From Lantana camara (Eukaryota > Streptophyta > Magnoliopsida > Lamiales > Verbenaceae), in contig CM074855.1 of assembly GCA_037501455.1 (NCBI GenBank), positions 30,661,001 to 30,725,000 on the forward strand: 64,000 bases of DNA. Direction: 5' to 3'. The first letter of the stretch is position 1. Every line of letters starts with the position of its first letter. Of this stretch, positions 13,701 through 26,200 are shown in pieces. The notes beneath the pieces were generated by a model. The model saw only the letters and a list, made by a program, of their open reading frames with translations. It ran no database searches and had not been told where the DNA came from. Made by a program: the position numbers and the translations under genes.

Positions 13701-14728
13701 GCTGGTACGAGTGGAGACCGGCACGGCATAGGGCCGTCGGATAAGCCACTGTGCTAGTTCCATTTGAGATATCATTGCGCGACCTTAGGGCGATGAGGGA
13801 GGCGTGATATCTTGAGCCTTCGGTGTACAGCCGGGGAGGACTCTTGTGGGTTCGCTACCCCTTGAGGGTTTGTATGTATGTTATTGATGGTTAGGGCCAA
13901 CGCGTGGCTCTTCCATCATTGGAGTAGAGGATGGATTGATTCTGCTTTATGTTCTGTTCAGTTATGAGGAGTAAAGGTTGGAAGCCCGTACTCGCCGGGT
14001 ATATGTTATGAATATATGGGATTTGTGAAACGGGATAGGCTTCTCTAAATGGTTTTCCAAACTTATACTATTTTGGGTATTTCAACTGTTTTAGCGTGCA
14101 AAACCCTAATCCCGGTTCATGAGTCCACCCTTATGATATGTGCTGTGCTCTATATATATATTGTGGGTGTGCGTTAGCCCCCCTCACTCAGTCAGTTGAC
14201 TGACACCTCATTTTATCTTTTAGTTGCAGGTTCTTTTGGCTTGAGCTAGGCGGAAGTGAGTCTTCTGAGTCACACTTGTCAGTCTAGTAGGTGTTAGGAT
14301 GCATTTGTCGCATACTCTACTTATTTTATGTATTTATGTTTCACATTTGCAGATTATGTTTATGTTCTATTTAGACTTCAACCCGTGTGGGGTTAGTAAG
14401 ATAGTATTTGGTTGTTACTAGATATTGATGATATTTATGTTGTTTATTATGTTGGATTATGTATGTCGATATTCGGGATTAGGTATCTATGCTAGTTGAA
14501 CCCGTCACCTGCTTTGCATGTTTTGTTTTAAATGCTTCCGCTATCTATTGTTGTTGGTTTTAATTGCTTCCGCACTCTGAGTTTTTTATCAAGTTAGATC
14601 CGCCTAGCCTAGTGTGTGAGTTGGTCTCCCGTTCGCTCTGATTCGGATTCGGGCATGGATTTCCATTTCATGTTCTGGGTCTGGGTCATAGTGCGGGGGA
14701 TGTGGCATCCTTCGTTTGGGGTGTTACA
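10790..14728 (+). mobile_element. LARD-like LTR copy 1, lacking its first ~20 bp
   Basis: By alignment with the copy at 17030, this LTR starts at base 21 of the LTR, so TGTGACGCCCC and the next few bases are missing. The satellite/LTR join shares AAGG, a microhomology. It is otherwise full length and ends in GTGTTACA. Single-base differences from copy 2 include A/G at 12244, and A/G and C/A near 13180-13198. U3 is AT-rich. A TATA motif lies near 11280, followed by a CT-rich run, then a GC-rich stretch (about 11500-12240) full of CGGCGG, then AT-rich sequence to the end. Open frames of 60-135 codons in the GC-rich stretch resemble no protein I know and recur only because the LTR recurs. Confidence 0.92.
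11280..11288 (+). promoter_or_regulatory. Putative LTR promoter TATA box (LTR1)
   Basis: TATATATAG lies about 510 bp into the LTR. It is followed 30-60 bp later by a pyrimidine tract of CTCTCTCT repeats, the usual arrangement of a plant TATA core promoter with a Y-patch. The same sequence recurs at 17540 and 23800 in LTR2 and LTR3. Transcription from here would make U3 about 0.5 kb and R plus U5 over 3 kb. This is predicted from motif and position only. Confidence 0.5.
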
Positions 14729-14736
14729 TCCTTAAG

Positions 14737-14748
14737 TGGTATCAGAGC
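14737..14748 (+). promoter_or_regulatory. Primer-binding site, initiator tRNA-Met type (copy 1)
   Basis: TGGTATCAGAGC sits 8 bases after the LTR end (GTGTTACA). This is the standard complement of the 3' end of plant initiator tRNA-Met, used to prime minus-strand DNA synthesis. It fixes the element orientation as plus and the LTR boundary at 14728. Confidence 0.93.
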
Positions 14749-16327
14749 TCTAGGTTGCAAAACCGAGCTCTTGAGTCGTGTTGAGTCTGTCTAGGTCGTA
14801 CGGCATAGGAATAACTGCGCATTGCATTTATTTGACTTGATATTTTGACCCTTCAGCATGAATTGTTTTGTGATTATATGATTGTGTGCACATTGTGACT
14901 TTGATTATGCCACATCTTATTTTATGTGCTTTATAAATTACAACTAATTGTTGCATTTACGTGATATACGTGTTACATTTCATTTGCACTTTAACTCCCA
15001 TGCATCGAATTTAGTGTTCGAATTTCAGGGTATCCTATGAGTCAACACTAAGATTTCTCTCCGTCAACACTACCTATTGGTACTACAACGGAAACACGCC
15101 ATAATTCGAAGATGAAAGGATTCTTTACCAAGATCAATGGTCATGAAAAGGTTCAGAGTTGAAGGACTGAGATTTGCTATGTTGACTTACTATCTTAAAG
15201 TCAATTGAAAGATGGAGTTTGATGAATTTTCACCTTGATGATTCGTTTATTTGGAAGTAGTCACCTTGTTGATGGAAACGAGTTAATGTAGAAGAATCCG
15301 ATCAAATACGATCCGATCAAGTTCAAGGGATGTGGATAGGTAACCATGTTACTTAAGCAACGAGCTACAAACCATCGGTGAGTGTTGAAGGTTTTGGTGC
15401 CATTTAGAGTTAACGAACGACAAGACAAGATTGGTTGTTAGCTCTTGGGTGTTTCTCTAAGATGAGATGGAAGACATTGTTGATGCGGGAATATAACACT
15501 TAGATGCTGAAAGACTTTATTCAAGTTTTAGAATTATATACCATGGATTGCTTTGGGAAGTACTTAGCACCACGATCATCCAACGAAACTCTGAGGTAAA
15601 TATCTAATTGACAAATGAATCATGGACAACTCCTTGAAGATGAGCAGACTAAGATTTAACACATAAATGAGAATTCTTGGGAGAAACTGAGGATGATTCT
15701 AGTTGAGCAAGGATTACGGTCTAGTAAGGGGTTTGGTGATAAACGAGCTTTGCTGAGTTACCACTTTATGAGAAGACTCAAGACAAAGAAGTTCAGATGA
15801 CGAAGGTTGCACCATTACCGGCTTAATCAACTCCTACTGCTTCATCTCGACTTTCTTGTCAAGATTTTACACTTTGGTTAACGGTACGCCAAGCATTCAT
15901 GGCATTTGCATACATGCATCGTTTAAATACTCTTACCTTGTTTTGCTTGATGTGGGTGATGACTATTGCTATTTTAATTGTGATAACTTGGATACCTGAT
16001 CTAGTAATTGTAACTTGAAATTTCTACTTGTTATGAACCGTGCTGGAATGGATGAGTTATGTATTTATGTGAACCATTCATGCCTATGTGATTTAAAACT
16101 CTCTTGATTGCTCACTAACTTCCCATATAACATACATACATATTGTAACCTTGTTTTATAGGGATTCCATCGCGATATCCCCCTTGAGTTGAGGTATGAG
16201 CGTTGAATCTGCGCTCAAGGGACACCGATATCAGTTGTATAAGGTACACCAAACATGCATCGCATACTTTTCGTCAAGTGTTACTATGATGTGTATATGT
16301 ATGAATAACTGATCAGTGGATTTATGT

Positions 16328-16702
16328 GCAAGAGAGACCTTAGGTTCCCTCTTTTCACGTGTTGGAGAGATGTAGGATACTCTCTATTTATGTGGTAGAA
16401 AGATGTTGGAATCTTTCTAAGTTTTGTGCGCAAGAGATGTTGGATTCTCTTGTATTTAGATATTCGGAGATGCTGGATTCTCTTGAATCTAAGAGTTTGA
16501 GGAATGCTGGATTTTCTCAAACTAGAATGTTGGCAGATGCTGGAATCTGTCCGACTTAGGTTGAGAGACGGGGTTCTCTCAATTATGTGCTTGAGAGACG
16601 GGGTTCTCTCTTTTATGTGTGCTCGAGAGACGGGGTTCTCTCTCCTGTTGGTGCTGAGGGACGGGGCTCTCTCACTTACGTGTTGGGAGATGGGATTCTC
16701 TC
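16328..16702 (+). repeat. Tandem array of ~12 covarying hairpins (copy 1)
   Basis: About twelve consecutive units of 27-40 bp each form a stem-loop. Loops are similar (GATGYTGGA or GACGGGG), while stems differ from unit to unit and keep pairing. Examples are TAGAAAGAT/ATCTTTCTA at 16396, CAAGAGA/TCTCTTG at 16431, AGTTTGAG/CTCAAACT at 16494 with a G-T pair continuing the stem, GTTGG-CAGAT/ATCTG-TCCGAC at 16529 with a G-T pair and one bulge, TTGAGAGA/TCTCTCAA at 16561, and GAGAGA/TCTCTC at 16593 and 16625. The array lies 0.3-0.7 kb upstream of the polypurine tract. Function is unknown. An RNA structural role such as packaging, dimerisation or stability is an inference. Confidence 0.85.
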
Positions 16703-17016
16703 TTGTTTGTTGTGGTTGCGTTACGCGCTGATCTGACTACGGGTAGCAAGTGGTGCATCTGAGACGACATCGAGGTTGGGTGCAGTTGCAGCTATCCGAT
16801 CATGGGAATGACCGACCGAGTTCGAAACAACTAACAGATCAAGTACTCGCACGGACCTCGACGATAACAAGACATCCTAAAGGAGGTTCAGTGTAGATGA
16901 CCGGAGTAAGCCTCACCATTTGAGTTATGATCTTACGTGAGTTCCGGAGAAGGGTTGGAGCACTACAACTCGAGGATCTACATTTTTCCAGTGGAACCTG
17001 GGGACCAGGTTCTCTT

Positions 17017-17028
17017 AAGGGGGGAAGG
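17017..17028 (+). promoter_or_regulatory. Polypurine tract (copy 1)
   Basis: AAGGGGGGAAGG lies immediately upstream of the LTR start TGTGACGCCCC at 17030. It has the position and composition of the plus-strand priming site of LTR elements. The second copy is at 23277-23288. Confidence 0.88.
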
Positions 17029-17029
17029 T

Positions 17030-20000
17030 TGTGACGCCCCGTTTTCTTGAAGGGCGTTCTTACGACATCAACAAGTAAGTCTCTACACTTATGTGTGTTT
17101 AATTTAAGAGTTCTTGAATTATGTGATTTAATGTAAATCCAATTTAATATGTGTTCATTCGAATTATTCTAAGATTAATTGTCAACTTGATTAATTACGA
17201 ACATATTTAACCCTAACTATATAATTTGATTTAATTCAAATTTATTCCATGAAATAATTGCCAAGTGATTTTAAATCCATCATGTTACTTAACTTGTTTA
17301 ATTTCGGTTTACTTGAATTCCTTGAGATTAATTGTCAATCATGTGTTTACAAAGTGCCGTTAAATTATACGAAAAGTTTCTAAAATTAAATTGAATTAAA
17401 CTCTAATTGGTAAATCTCTATTTCACTTTTATTTGTAAAATTAATTCGGAGCTTGAATGTTTATTCGTAACTTTACTAATTTTATTTACGATTAATTGTA
17501 CGCGATATTTATCCTTGCTACGCGATAAGGATACCCGGTTATATATAGCTTGTGCACAAGAGACATTTCTCCCAATCCCTTTTTCTCTCTCTCTCTCTCC
17601 TCTCCCACTCTCTCTTTCCCGCGGGTACCATGCGCGGCTTCGGTTACGAGCCCATAACTCGATCGTTTCTCGACGGAATTCAACAAACTAATAGTCCATT
17701 TCGATTATCTCGGCGAGACCGACGTAAAAGTACCAATTTCACGGCCTAACGACGAACGGTGGCGGAGTTATGGACGGATTTCAGTAGCAGCGGCGGAGCT
17801 GTCAGACCGCCGCCACTTCGCCGGCGTTTCGTGGCGGTTTCCGGCCATCCCCTTGTTACACGCGCCACATGCCCAGATAGAGGACTTCCTGGCGCAGCGG
17901 TTGACGTCGGCAGCGCGGCAATCGGAGCAGAGACGGAGCTGCACGCGCCGCCCAAAGCTCGCGGCGGCGGCGCGAGTTACTGTAGCGGCGGCGGCAGAAA
18001 CTTCAACGGCCAACGGGGGCCTTTTCCGGCCATCTTTTGGTCTCGGGCTCTTCACGAAAGTTGTTCGGAACGACGAGAACTAGTGACCTGTCATCAGGCG
18101 ACTCCAGATTCGGTGGTTTGGTGGCGGATCGGTGGCGGCAAAGTGGCGGTGCAACGGCGGCACTAGCTCCGAGGATTTTTCCGGAAAGCTACCTTAGGGC
18201 TTTCGAAGAGCTCGTCATGGGTAAGACAACACCTCTTTCGGATCGTATTTTGGTTCACCGGTTTGGAAGTAATTTGAGTTTGAAGATTTAGGGTTTTCGT
18301 GCTCTTAGATTTCAGATCTACGACAATCGGCTTGGAATTTCCAGAAATTGATTGAGGATTCGGAACGGGCACGAAGACTTCATTCAGGAATGATTTTTCA
18401 GGATTTTTCCGGCGACCTTCGGCGGCGGCCCGGCGGCGGTCCGGCCAAATTCCGGCAGCTACAGTGGTGGCGTTCCGGCGGCGTTTGGTCAGAATGTTCG
18501 TCTCGTTGTGGTGAGTTCAACGCCACCTTCCGTTCGTTAATCGGACACTCGATCTATTTATTACGAATTATTTTGCGTAATTGTGATTATTTGAATTAAT
18601 TGTTTTAAGTGCAAATAAATTGGTTATTGTTGGTTTGTTGATCGAGATGTATTCCAATCGTATATGAAAACATGTATTGAATGGATTGTGACATGCATGA
18701 ATGTTTCGATTTACAATTTGAATCCCGATGTGATGAATTTATGCTATGCGTTTAGATTTGAAGGGGTGTTAGTGTAATATTTAGAAACTAATCTTTTATG
18801 TGACTAAATGAACTTGAATGACAATTTAGAAGAACGAACATGTTGTGATTTCTCTATATGGATTTGAGACGTTCTCAATGTTATGTTTGTTGTAAATTGT
18901 GTTTCCAATATAAAATTGAGATACATGAAAGATGTTTGAATAACTTGAGGCTTTATGCATGATAGGAGTTAGAATTGTAATATCTTGATTTACTCTTACT
19001 ACTTGAAAATGGTATATTATGAATTACGATAAATTGATAATTGTAATGCTTGTAAGTAATTAATTCCTAGTTGAATAATTGTATAAACACTTTAAATGAA
19101 CAATTATGCTTAGTAATCAACTTAGGGGATGTAAGTGTAATATTTATGCAACTACGAATGTGACTTGAGCTTGTGTACCAAACATGTTGTGAAGTTGTAA
19201 AGTATGATCTTAAGTGAATTAAATGCACTCTTTATTTGTAACAAGCATGCCATCTACGTACAATAACTTTGTATGTTTATATGATCAAGTTGCTCTTACT
19301 TATGCACTTTATAACTTGTCATGAACTTGATACTTAATTCAAATATTATAATTGAACCCTGTGACATTGGATGATTTAATATGCATTTTGTGAATACATT
19401 GATTTCCTAAATTGATCTTGCATCTTTGGATATGGAATTGCATGATGGTTGCTTGTAAATATGATCTTGTTGAGCATTGATATGCCTTGAATGACCACGA
19501 CACCTTATCCAAGCACAACATGAACACTTATGCATAATCACGATCATGTTGAGCAACGCCGTGCGTCTTGTTTGGTTCATATAGAGTCTAAGTCTGGGTT
19601 TCTGTATGTCTTATCACAGAGTTTGGTGGTGCCGGTGGGCCTGAGGTTTAGAGTGTTTGGCCCTTCACACTCTCAGACTCTACTTTCACGAGGTGAGGTT
19701 TAGGATTTTGTATAGTTAAGCGACCTATGGCCTTAAAATGATGATTTCAATCCTTGCATGCGGTTATATACTATGTATGATTAGATATGTGTTGGATATG
19801 ATATGATTATGACCTTGTGGACCATCCTTGGTTTTGAAGAAAAATTAAGTATTAAGGCATATGTAAGCTATTTTGGAAAACTCTAATATATTACGATTCT
19901 GTAGCGAGTTGCCATGAAATATTGGCATATGTATGTATGTTATGTTATGTGGATCCAGGAGCTGGTACGAGTGGAGACCGGCACGGCATAGGGCCGTCGG

Positions 20001-20988
20001 ATAAGCCACTGTGCTAGTTCCATTTGAGATATCATTGCGCGACCTTAGGGCGATGAGGGAGGCGTGATATCTTGAGCCTTCGGTGTACAGCCGGGGAGGA
20101 CTCTTGTGGGTTCGCTACCCCTTGAGGGTTTGTATGTATGTTATTGATGGTTAGGGCCAACGCGTGGCTCTTCCATCATTGGAGTAGAGGATGGATTGAT
20201 TCTGCTTTATGTTCTGTTCAGTTATGAGGAGTAAAGGTTGGAAGCCCGTACTCGCCGGGTATATGTTATGAATATATGGGATTTGTGAAACGGGATAGGC
20301 TTCTCTAAATGGTTTTCCAAACTTATACTATTTTGGGTATTTCAACTGTTTTAGCGTGCAAAACCCTAATCCCGGTTCATGAGTCCACCCTTATGATATG
20401 TGCTGTGCTCTATATATATATTGTGGGTGTGCGTTAGCCCCCCTCACTCAGTCAGTTGACTGACACCTCATTTTATCTTTTAGTTGCAGGTTCTTTTGGC
20501 TTGAGCTAGGCGGAAGTGAGTCTTCTGAGTCACACTTGTCAGTCTAGTAGGTGTTAGGATGCATTTGTCGCATACTCTACTTATTTTATGTATTTATGTT
20601 TCACATTTGCAGATTATGTTTATGTTCTATTTAGACTTCAACCCGTGTGGGGTTAGTAAGATAGTATTTGGTTGTTACTAGATATTGATGATATTTATGT
20701 TGTTTATTATGTTGGATTATGTATGTCGATATTCGGGATTAGGTATCTATGCTAGTTGAACCCGTCACCTGCTTTGCATGTTTTGTTTTAAATGCTTCCG
20801 CTATCTATTGTTGTTGGTTTTAATTGCTTCCGCACTCTGAGTTTTTTATCAAGTTAGATCCGCCTAGCCTAGTGTGTGAGTTGGTCTCCCGTTCGCTCTG
20901 ATTCGGATTCGGGCATGGATTTCCATTTCATGTTCTGGGTCTGGGTCATAGTGCGGGGGATGTGGCATCCTTCGTTTGGGGTGTTACA
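17030..20988 (+). mobile_element. LARD-like LTR copy 2 (complete, shared middle LTR)
   Basis: The complete LTR is 3959 bp, running from TGTGACGCCCC to GGGTGTTACA. It serves as the 3' LTR of the first interior and the 5' LTR of the second, and it has no satellite on either side. The TATA motif is at 17540 and the GC-rich stretch at 17760-18500. A short palindrome GTCAGT-TG-ACTGAC near 20452 is followed by TTTTAGTTGCAGG at about 20479, which looks like a splice acceptor or a conserved LTR motif. A related sequence is present in the minus-strand solo LTR at 44110-47964. Confidence 0.93.
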
Positions 20989-23289
20989 TCCTTAAGTGGT
21001 ATCAGAGCTCTAGGTTGCAAAACCGAGCTCTTGAGTCGTGTTGAGTCTGTCTAGGTCGTACGGCATAGGAATAACTGCGCATTGCATTTATTTGACTTGA
21101 TATTTTGACCCTTCAGCATGAATTGTTTTGTGATTATATGATTGTGTGCACATTGTGACTTTGATTATGCCACATCTTATTTTATGTGCTTTATAAATTA
21201 CAACTAATTGTTGCATTTACGTGATATACGTGTTACATTTCATTTGCACTTTAACTCCCATGCATCGAATTTAGTGTTCGAATTTCAGGGTATCCTATGA
21301 GTCAACACTAAGATTTCTCTCCGTCAACACTACCTATTGGTACTACAACGGAAACACGCCATAATTCGAAGATGAAAGGATTCTTTACCAAGATCAATGG
21401 TCATGAAAAGGTTCAGAGTTGAAGGACTGAGATTTGCTATGTTGACTTACTATCTTAAAGTCAATTGAAAGATGGAGTTTGATGAATTTTCACCTTGATG
21501 ATTCGTTTATTTGGAAGTAGTCACCTTGTTGATGGAAACGAGTTAATGTAGAAGAATCCGATCAAATACGATCCGATCAAGTTCAAGGGATGTGGATAGG
21601 TAACCATGTTACTTAAGCAACGAGCTACAAACCATCGGTGAGTGTTGAAGGTTTTGGTGCCATTTAGAGTTAACGAACGACAAGACAAGATTGGTTGTTA
21701 GCTCTTGGGTGTTTCTCTAAGATGAGATGGAAGACATTGTTGATGCGGGAATATAACACTTAGATGCTGAAAGACTTTATTCAAGTTTTAGAATTATATA
21801 CCATGGATTGCTTTGGGAAGTACTTAGCACCACGATCATCCAACGAAACTCTGAGGTAAATATCTAATTGACAAATGAATCATGGACAACTCCTTGAAGA
21901 TGAGCAGACTAAGATTTAACACATAAATGAGAATTCTTGGGAGAAACTGAGGATGATTCTAGTTGAGCAAGGATTACGGTCTAGTAAGGGGTTTGGTGAT
22001 AAACGAGCTTTGCTGAGTTACCACTTTATGAGAAGACTCAAGACAAAGAAGTTCAGATGACGAAGGTTGCACCATTACCGGCTTAATCAACTCCTACTGC
22101 TTCATCTCGACTTTCTTGTCAAGATTTTACACTTTGGTTAACGGTACGCCAAGCATTCATGGCATTTGCATACATGCATCGTTTAAATACTCTTACCTTG
22201 TTTTGCTTGATGTGGGTGATGACTATTGCTATTTTAATTGTGATAACTTGGATACCTGATCTAGTAATTGTAACTTGAAATTTCTACTTGTTATGAACCG
22301 TGCTGGAATGGATGAGTTATGTATTTATGTGAACCATTCATGCCTATGTGATTTAAAACTCTCTTGATTGCTCACTAACTTCCCATATAACATACATACA
22401 TATTGTAACCTTGTTTTATAGGGATTCCATCGCGATATCCCCCTTGAGTTGAGGTATGAGCGTTGAATCTGCGCTCAAGGGACACCGATATCAGTTGTAT
22501 AAGGTACACCAAACATGCATCGCATACTTTTCGTCAAGTGTTACTATGATGTGTATATGTATGAATAACTGATCAGTGGATTTATGTGCAAGAGAGACCT
22601 TAGGTTCCCTCTTTTCACGTGTTGGAGAGATGTAGGATACTCTCTATTTATGTGGTAGAAAGATGTTGGAATCTTTCTAAGTTTTGTGCGCAAGAGATGT
22701 TGGATTCTCTTGTATTTAGATATTCGGAGATGCTGGATTCTCTTGAATCTAAGAGTTTGAGGAATGCTGGATTTTCTCAAACTAGAATGTTGGCAGATGC
22801 TGGAATCTGTCCGACTTAGGTTGAGAGACGGGGTTCTCTCAATTATGTGCTTGAGAGACGGGGTTCTCTCTTTTATGTGTGCTCGAGAGACGGGGTTCTC
22901 TCTCCTGTTGGTGCTGAGGGACGGGGCTCTCTCACTTACGTGTTGGGAGATGGGATTCTCTCTTGTTTGTTGTGGTTGCGTTACGCGCTGATCTGACTAC
23001 GGGTAGCAAGTGGTGCATCTGAGACGACATCGAGGTTGGGTGCAGTTGCAGCTATCCGATCATGGGAATGACCGACCGAGTTCGAAACAACTAACAGATC
23101 AAGTACTCGCACGGACCTCGACGATAACAAGACATCCTAAAGGAGGTTCAGTGTAGATGACCGGAGTAAGCCTCACCATTTGAGTTATGATCTTACGTGA
23201 GTTCCGGAGAAGGGTTGGAGCACTACAACTCGAGGATCTACATTTTTCCAGTGGAACCTGGGGACCAGGTTCTCTTAAGGGGGGAAGGT
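20989..23289 (+). mobile_element. LARD-like element, internal domain copy 2
   Basis: This is the second copy of the 2301-bp noncoding interior, with the primer-binding site at 20997-21008 and polypurine tract at 23277-23288. No difference from copy 1 was noticed. That indicates duplication after insertion, not two independent reverse-transcription events of different age. Confidence 0.88.
22588..22962 (+). repeat. Tandem array of covarying hairpins (copy 2)
   Basis: This is the second copy of the stem-loop row described at 16328-16702, 6260 bp further on and unchanged as far as read. It adds no independent evidence for structural conservation because the whole interior was duplicated recently. 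Confidence 0.85.
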
Positions 23290-26200
23290 TGTGACGCCCC
23301 GTTTTCTTGAAGGGCGTTCTTACGACATCAACAAGTAAGTCTCTACACTTATGTGTGTTTAATTTAAGAGTTCTTGAATTATGTGATTTAATGTAAATCC
23401 AATTTAATATGTGTTCATTCGAATTATTCTAAGATTAATTGTCAACTTGATTAATTACGAACATATTTAACCCTAACTATATAATTTGATTTAATTCAAA
23501 TTTATTCCATGAAATAATTGCCAAGTGATTTTAAATCCATCATGTTACTTAACTTGTTTAATTTCGGTTTACTTGAATTCCTTGAGATTAATTGTCAATC
23601 ATGTGTTTACAAAGTGCCGTTAAATTATACGAAAAGTTTCTAAAATTAAATTGAATTAAACTCTAATTGGTAAATCTCTATTTCACTTTTATTTGTAAAA
23701 TTAATTCGGAGCTTGAATGTTTATTCGTAACTTTACTAATTTTATTTACGATTAATTGTACGCGATATTTATCCTTGCTACGCGATAAGGATACCCGGTT
23801 ATATATAGCTTGTGCACAAGAGACATTTCTTCCAATCCCTTTTTCTCTCTCTCTCTCTCCTCTCCCACTCTCTCTTTCCCGCGGGTACCATGCGCGGCTT
23901 CGGTTACGAGCCCATAACTCGATCGTTTCTCGACGGAATTCAACAAACTAATAGTCCATTTCGATTATCTCGGCGAGACCGACGTAAGAGTACCAATTTC
24001 ACGGCCTAACGACGAACGGTGGCGGAGTTATGGACGGATTTCAGTAGCAGCGGCGGAGCTGTCAGACCGCCGCCACTTCGCCGGCGTTTCGTGGCGGTTT
24101 CCGGCCATCCCCTTGTTACACGCGCCACATGCCCAGATAGAGGACTTCCTGGCGCAGCGGTTGACGTCGGCAGCGCGGCAATCGGAGCAGAGACGGAGCT
24201 GCACGCGCCGCCCAAAGCTCGCGGCGGCGGCGCGAGTTACTGTAGCGGCGGCGGCAGAAACTTCAACGGCCAACGGGGGCCTTTTCCGGCCATCTTTTGG
24301 TCTCGGGCTCTTCACGAAAGTTGTTCGGAACGACGAGAACTAGTGACCTGTCATCAGGCGACTCCAGATTCGGTGGTTTGGTGGCGGATCGGTGGCGGCA
24401 AAGTGGCGGTGCAACGGCGGCACTAGCTCCGAGGATTTTTCCGGAAAGCTACCTTAGGGCTTTCGAAGAGCTCGTCATGGGTAAGACAACACCTCTTTCG
24501 GATCGTATTTTGGTTCACCGGTTTGGAAGTAATTTGAGTTTGAAGATTTAGGGTTTTCGTGCTCTTAGATTTCAGATCTACGACAATCGGCTTGGAATTT
24601 CCAGAAATTGATTGAGGATTCGGAACGGGCACGAAGACTTCATTCAGGAATGATTTTTCAGGATTTTTCCGGCGACCTTCGGCGGCGGCCCGGCGGCGGT
24701 CCGGCCAAATTCCGGCAGCTACAGTGGTGGCGTTCCGGCGGAGTTTGGTCAGAATGTTCGTCTCGTTGTGGTGAGTTCAACGCCACCTTCCGTTCGTTAA
24801 TCGGACACTCGATCTATTTATTACGAATTATTTTGCGTAATTGTGATTATTTGAATTAATTGTTTTAAGTGCAAATAAATTGGTTATTGTTGGTTTGTTG
24901 ATCGAGATGTATTCCAATCGTATATGAAAACATGTATTGAATGGATTGTGACATGCATGAATGTTTCGATTTACAATTTGAATCCCGATGTGATGAATTT
25001 ATGCTATGCGTTTAGATTTGAAGGGGTGTTAGTGTAATATTTAGAAACTAATCTTTTATGTGACTAAATGAACTTGAATGACAATTTAGAAGAACGAACA
25101 TGTTGTGATTTCTCTATATGGATTTGAGACGTTCTCAATGTTATGTTTGTTGTAAATTGTGTTTCCAATATAAAATTGAGATACATGAAAGATGTTTGAA
25201 TAACTTGAGGCTTTATGCATGATAGGAGTTAGAATTGTAATATCTTGATTTACTCTTACTACTTGAAAATGGTATATTATGAATTACGATAAATTGATAA
25301 TTGTAATGCTTGTAAGTAATTAATTCCTAGTTGAATAATTGTATAAACACTTTAAATGAACAATTATGCTTAGTAATCAACTTAGGGGATGTAAGTGTAA
25401 TATTTATGCAACTACGAATGTGACTTGAGCTTGTGTACCAAACATGTTGTGAAGTTGTAAAGTATGATCTTAAGTGAATTAAATGCACTCTTTATTTGTA
25501 ACAAGCATGCCATCTACGTACAATAACTTTGTATGTTTATATGATCAAGTTGCTCTTACTTATGCACTTTATAACTTGTCATGAACTTGATACTTAATTC
25601 AAATATTATAATTGAACCCTGTGACATTGGATGATTTAATATGCATTTTGTGAATACATTGATTTCCTAAATTGATCTTGCATCTTTGGATATGGAATTG
25701 CATGATGGTTGCTTGTAAATATGATCTTGTTGAGCATTGATATGCCTTGAATGACCACGACACCTTATCCAAGCACAACATGAACACTTATGCATAATCA
25801 CGATCATGTTGAGCAACGCCGTGCGTCTTGTTTGGTTCATATAGAGTCTAAGTCTGGGTTTCTGTATGTCTTATCACAGAGTTTGGTGGTGCCGGTGGGC
25901 CTGAGGTTTAGAGTGTTTGGCCCTTCACACTCTCAGACTCTACTTTCACGAGGTGAGGTTTAGGATTTTGTATAGTTAAGCGACCTATGGCCTTAAAATG
26001 ATGATTTCAATCCTTGCATGCGGTTATATACTATGTATGATTAGATATGTGTTGGATATGATATGATTATGACCTTGTGGACCATCCTTGGTTTTGAAGA
26101 AAAATTAAGTATTAAGGCATATGTAAGCTATTTTGGAAAACTCTAATATATTATGATTCTGTAGCGAGTTGCCATGAAATATTGGCATATGTATGTATGT

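Larger units (their letters stand above)
14729..17029 (+). mobile_element. LARD-like element, internal domain copy 1
   Basis: The interior is 2301 bp between primer-binding site and polypurine tract. I noticed no difference from copy 2. There is no open frame above about 80 codons, so it encodes no functional gag, protease, reverse transcriptase or integrase. Around 15400-15600, conceptual translation gives weak gag-like fragments. Around 16172-16245 there is a short stretch readable as DIPLELRYER followed by a stop, reminiscent of the tail of Ty3/gypsy integrase. Both are low-confidence relics. The last 700 bp before the polypurine tract contain a tandem row of small hairpins (16328-16702). 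Confidence 0.85.

Noticed and set aside
16359..16731. Coding frames across the hairpin row
   Set aside because: The frames are short, of low complexity and without homology. The constraint visible is on base pairing between arms.
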